Shown one piece after another: positions 61,574 to 64,000 of a DNA stretch of 64,000 bases (its first letter is position 1; each line of letters begins with the position of its first letter). The DNA is from Candidatus Thalassospirochaeta sargassi (GTDB lineage: Bacteria; Spirochaetota; Spirochaetia; UBA9216). Where the stretch lies: NCBI GenBank assembly GCA_028532855.1, contig JAQQAL010000008.1:1-64000 (forward strand). Direction: 5' to 3'. The notes beneath the pieces are model-generated. The model made no database searches. It was not told the DNA's origin and worked only from the letters and a program-made list of their open reading frames with translations. Position numbers and translations under genes: made by a program.

Positions 61574-62260
61574 CTAACTCATCCAGTCATCACGCATGAA
61601 AAGTTCCATCGGGAAAAATCTACTCTTAATTTCTTCAGGGAGTTTTTCGTATAGACCAGACATGCCTGAATTATATCTTAAAGGTATTCCTGTTTTTTCG
61701 GAAACCTTAAAAGCAAGGCGATATCCGTTTATTATATCGTCTGCAACAGTTGATTTTAACATATGAGTGTTATTAATTAAACCTGAAACTTTCAGGCCGC
61801 AGGTGTTTTCGAAAATATCAATATAATCAGTGATTTGAGAGGCATTCTTAGTTGCTTCACGATATGCATTGATTATAAAAAAAAGGTCATACTCGGCCGG
61901 GCTGCTGAAGTGATCGGAAAACCTGTTCAATACGGTAATTCCGCCCTTGTCCCCGCCTATATCGATTACCGCATCAGTACTGTGATCATCGAAGGCGGAA
62001 TAGACTCCTGCTGATATTGAGGGAAGATCAAGAGAAGTAGCACTTGTCGAGCTTGCAGCCACCCTAACCCCCAGCTTTTCAAGTTCGGCAGATCTTTCCC
62101 TGCTTCTGAAATACGGATTTATAACATCTATATCGGCCAGCATGGGGTGCCCCCCCTCAGCGGCCAGTTTAACAGCATAATTTACAGCAAATTCAGTCTT
62201 ACCGCTGCCGTAATGCCCGCATATTATGCGGACACGTCTGTCTTCTTTTAACAAGTACAC
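61574..62260 (-). CDS. P-loop ATPase of the oxidoreductase operon
   Basis: 228 residues, MinD/CobQ-like. Walker A GHYGSGKTEFAVN near residue 14, a DIDVINPYFRSRE switch near 40 and DIGGDKGG near 95. It is first in the operon and eight bases before the ferredoxin gene. Similar ATPases are found with KorABCD/VorB clusters, where a role in maturation or cluster insertion has been guessed but is not established. The start is GTG at 62260 with AAGG upstream. Confidence 0.8.
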   Translation of the reverse strand: MYLLKEDRRVRIICGHYGSGKTEFAVNYAVKLAAEGGHPMLADIDVINPYFRSRERSAELEKLGVRVAASSTSATSLDLPSISAGVYSAFDDHSTDAVIDIGGDKGGITVLNRFSDHFSSPAEYDLFFIINAYREATKNASQITDYIDIFENTCGLKVSGLINNTHMLKSTVADDIINGYRLAFKVSEKTGIPLRYNSGMSGLYEKLPEEIKSRFFPMELFMRDDWMS

Positions 62261-62315
62261 AACCTTGAATTTTTATTGGGATACGGACCATACTATCAGC
62301 CGCCGCCCGATATAC

Positions 62316-62344
62316 ATTGTAGCAGCAGCTGCAGAAAATTGCAA
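62316..62344 (-). promoter_or_regulatory. Promoter of the 2-oxoacid oxidoreductase operon
   Basis: Minus strand: TTGCAA (62344-62339), 17 bases, TACAAT (62321-62316). The predicted start near 62309 gives a leader of about 48 bases. The rest of the 335-base gap 62261-62595 holds only this promoter and the leader of the RRM gene. Confidence 0.6.
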
Positions 62345-62422
62345 ATGGTAGTATTAGTACACAAAATTTTTGTTAAAAAAGCCGGATATTGTCCGAATCC
62401 TTGTATGTTAAGATTTTCGTGC

Positions 62423-62595
62423 TTGACTAGTAAGAGTAAATGCTCTACGCTTGTATAAGAAAATCTGTTCTGTATTATCTTTTATTTTTCTTGTCGTATT
62501 TGTTTTTCAGTCCTACAGTTAAGCATATCAATTATCACAAGATTTAAAAAAGCAGTAAGACTGAATCAGGTTAAAGAAACTTATAGAGGATTTAA
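62423..62595 (+). promoter_or_regulatory. Long 5' leader with a weak promoter before the RRM gene
   Basis: TTGACT (62423-62428), 17 bases, TACGCT (62446-62451): good -35, poor -10. It would make a leader of about 140 bases, typical of cold-inducible RNA-binding protein genes. A second weak -10 (TATAAG at 62454) is possible. No other gene is seen here. Confidence 0.35.
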
Positions 62596-62862
62596 ATGGC
62601 AAAGACAATCTACGTGGGTAATCTCAATTACTCTACCACTGAAGAGGATCTTAACGAACTCTTCTCACAGTATGGCGAAGTTGAAAGCGTAAAGCTTATC
62701 ATGGATCGCGAGACAAACAGACCAAGAGGCTTTGGCTTCGTTGAAATGGTTGAAGAAGATGCAGCTACTGCAGCAGTATCTATGCTCAACGACAAAGACT
62801 TCAAAGGCAGAAACCTCAGAGTTAATGAGGCTCGTGAACGCCGTCCAAGAAGAGAGTTCTAA
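62596..62862 (+). CDS. RNA-binding protein, single RRM
   Basis: 88 residues, one RRM domain of the cold-inducible glycine-poor type. RNP2 IYVGNL is at residues 5-10 and RNP1 RGFGFVEM near 44-51. The arginine-rich tail ends RRPRREF. The ribosome-binding site AGAGGA precedes the ATG. Such proteins act as RNA chaperones, often at low temperature. Confidence 0.93.
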   Translation: MAKTIYVGNLNYSTTEEDLNELFSQYGEVESVKLIMDRETNRPRGFGFVEMVEEDAATAAVSMLNDKDFKGRNLRVNEARERRPRREF

Positions 62863-62895
62863 TTATATTTTTACATCTGAATTGGAGAATTATGA

Positions 62896-62930
62896 GGGAA
62901 TCAGCCTGGAAGGGCTGATTCCCTTTTTTT
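62896..62930 (+). terminator. Intrinsic terminator after the RRM gene
   Basis: Perfect 11-bp stem GGGAATCAGCC / GGCTGATTCCC with a 6-base loop and seven T. Confidence 0.93.
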
Positions 62931-62955
62931 GATCAAAATTAAAAAACATTTCAGC

Positions 62956-63333
62956 TTAAACAAGCTTCTCAGAACCGGAATAAACAGCTTCAATTTTGAT
63001 TTCCGCTGCTCCGTGTCCGGGATGCTGTTCAGGGTTCCAGCTCTTCATGAAATCGAAAACAGGACCGTTGTCATGATATTCGATACTTCCCTTCACCTGA
63101 TAGGCTTTCTTTTCATCAGTGATAAAAACAACAGAGGCCTTGCTGCCGTTTTTTATGTTCTTCATTGTTTTGTCAAAATAATTATTGGCTACAACAACAG
63201 CGCGGTCTTCAAACAACCCTACGCAGGTAGCATAGATTGAGTTAGGGGTTCCGTCAGGGTCAACAGTTGAAAAAACAACTGCTCCTGCACGTTTTTCCCA
63301 GTCTGCTTTAACATTTTCGGGTAATTTAGGCAT
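62956..63333 (-). CDS. Pyridoxamine 5'-phosphate oxidase-like protein
   Basis: 125 residues, split-barrel flavin-binding fold: AGAVVFSTVDPDGTPNSIYA, then VVVANNYFDKTMKNIKNG and ASVVFITDEKKAYQVKG. It is a different branch from the 54883 protein. Substrate unknown; family members reduce flavins or bind heme. It converges with the RRM terminator. Confidence 0.85.
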   Translation of the reverse strand: MPKLPENVKADWEKRAGAVVFSTVDPDGTPNSIYATCVGLFEDRAVVVANNYFDKTMKNIKNGSKASVVFITDEKKAYQVKGSIEYHDNGPVFDFMKSWNPEQHPGHGAAEIKIEAVYSGSEKLV

Positions 63334-63394
63334 ATATTCTCCTGAGATACTTAATTTAACTCAGATTATCTCATTTTGCACATAAGCTCAATAT

Positions 63395-64000
63395 CTACTT
63401 ACGTTTCTGATCAACTTTACGATCCTGAGCAGATAGGATTTTCTTTCTCAGCCTTATAGATTCCGGAGTAATCTCAACCATCTCGTCTTCTTTTATATAC
63501 TGAATTGCACGCTCAATTGTAAGCGGTATGACGGGAGTAAGAATAACAGCTTCATCCTTCCCGGATGCCCGCATGTTCGACAGCTTTTTAGTTTTAATCG
63601 GGTTTACATTCAGATCATTGTCGCGTGAGTGCTCACCTACAATCATTCCTTCATATACCACATCGCCTGGAACGACAAACATGTTACCGCGTGGCTCAAG
63701 ATTGAAAATAGCATACGGCACACATTCTCCCGCCCTGTCCGCTACAAGAGAGCCTGTATGTCGTTCTGGAAAATCGCCCCGGTATGCTTCGTATCCGCTG
63801 ATGTAGCTGCTCATGATACCGGTACCGCGGGTGTCGGTTAGAAACTCATCTCTATAGCCAATCAAAGCCCTTGATGGCACGGAGAACTCAAGTCTTGCAC
63901 GACCGTTTTCATGGGTTATAAAATTGGTCATCCGGCCTTTTCGCTGGGACAACTTCTCGGTAACAACACCGGTATAAATCTCTTCACAGTCAACAAAGAG
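63395..64000 (-). CDS. typA: TypA/BipA translational GTPase, C-terminal part
   Basis: About 202 codons, open to the window edge, so the N-terminal GTPase part is missing. The visible part is family-specific: VTEKLSQRKGRMTN, SRALIGYRDEFLTDTRGTG and IMSSYISGY, the C-terminal ribosome-binding domains. TypA binds ribosomes under stress and low temperature. The frame continues unbroken to base 64000. Confidence 0.93.
   Translation of the reverse strand, partial: LFVDCEEIYTGVVTEKLSQRKGRMTNFITHENGRARLEFSVPSRALIGYRDEFLTDTRGTGIMSSYISGYEAYRGDFPERHTGSLVADRAGECVPYAIFNLEPRGNMFVVPGDVVYEGMIVGEHSRDNDLNVNPIKTKKLSNMRASGKDEAVILTPVIPLTIERAIQYIKEDEMVEITPESIRLRKKILSAQDRKVDQKRK

Overview
The window reads as chromosome of a spirochaete, probably a free-living or commensal anaerobe of the Spirochaetales. 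The evidence is the style of the gene set: many predicted outer-membrane beta-barrels and lipoproteins, a UPF0164/FadL-like barrel, a PilZ protein, a bactofilin, and a ferredoxin-dependent 2-oxoacid oxidoreductase operon next to phosphate acetyltransferase, which suggests fermentative energy metabolism. The genus cannot be fixed from the 41 bases of 16S rRNA present. I see no prophage, insertion sequence, CRISPR array or integrase. This is core chromosome with lineage-specific envelope genes.

Layout. 1-664: the 5' end of a 16S rRNA gene (minus strand), its long structured leader and a near-consensus promoter. 669-5122: a coiled-coil protein, a zinc-ribbon protein with adenylate kinase, a TPR lipoprotein, a UPRT-like enzyme, a small barrel protein, and a two-gene tRNA operon (Lys then Glu, minus strand) with its own promoter and terminator. 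5166-9513: two envelope genes, then bactofilin-TPR-mtaB. 9514-9676: a very GC-rich spacer. 9677-10405: tyrA broken by one in-frame TAA. 10480-13272: pta-dapB-dapA with a terminator. 13296-20053: a long minus-strand run (PilZ protein, HEAT-like protein, ComEC core, RsmA, lipoprotein, second HEAT-like protein). 20104-26836: CPBP protease-dsbD, an acyl-CoA ligase, a barrel with a response regulator, and an RluA-type pseudouridine synthase. 26819-36280: a very large sensor-phosphatase locus (zinc-ribbon membrane protein, 1540-residue BNR/HAMP/SpoIIE protein, 1010-residue periplasmic TPR protein, divergent UPF0164 barrel). 36264-43292: a membrane protein, an ankyrin protein, a second-type DnaE, TrpR, a PHP phosphatase, and a cysteine-rich sigma-like protein. 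43340-54813: hrpA-nudC-aroB, an SLBB export protein, an ArsR regulator, and cysteine desulfurase-thiI-ACT-UPF0210-unknown. 54868-58931: a flavin-type protein, trmL, a lipoprotein, and a kelch lipoprotein/barrel pair. 58932-62344: the 2-oxoacid:ferredoxin oxidoreductase operon. 62423-64000: an RRM protein, a PPOX-fold protein and the C-terminal part of TypA.

The most striking pattern is in the promoters. At several genes that lack a Shine-Dalgarno sequence, a good -35/-10 pair or extended -10 element ends about 6 to 9 bases before the start codon, so the predicted transcript starts at or within a few bases of the ATG. This holds for bactofilin, the membrane protein at 37037, trpR, the SLBB protein, ArsR, the cysteine desulfurase and the protein at 54883. 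It also moves two starts downstream (36264-37037 and 49421-49732) relative to the longest open frame. A related case is a 17-codon leader ORF at 56798 that ends in TAATG, coupled to a kelch lipoprotein with no ribosome-binding site of its own. Other points of interest are a perfect inverted repeat around the -10 box of the second DnaE, a sigma-54-type promoter immediately before the sigma-like gene, and the large phosphatase locus. No wholly new system is proven here. The phosphatase locus and the sigma-like gene are the best candidates for undescribed biology.
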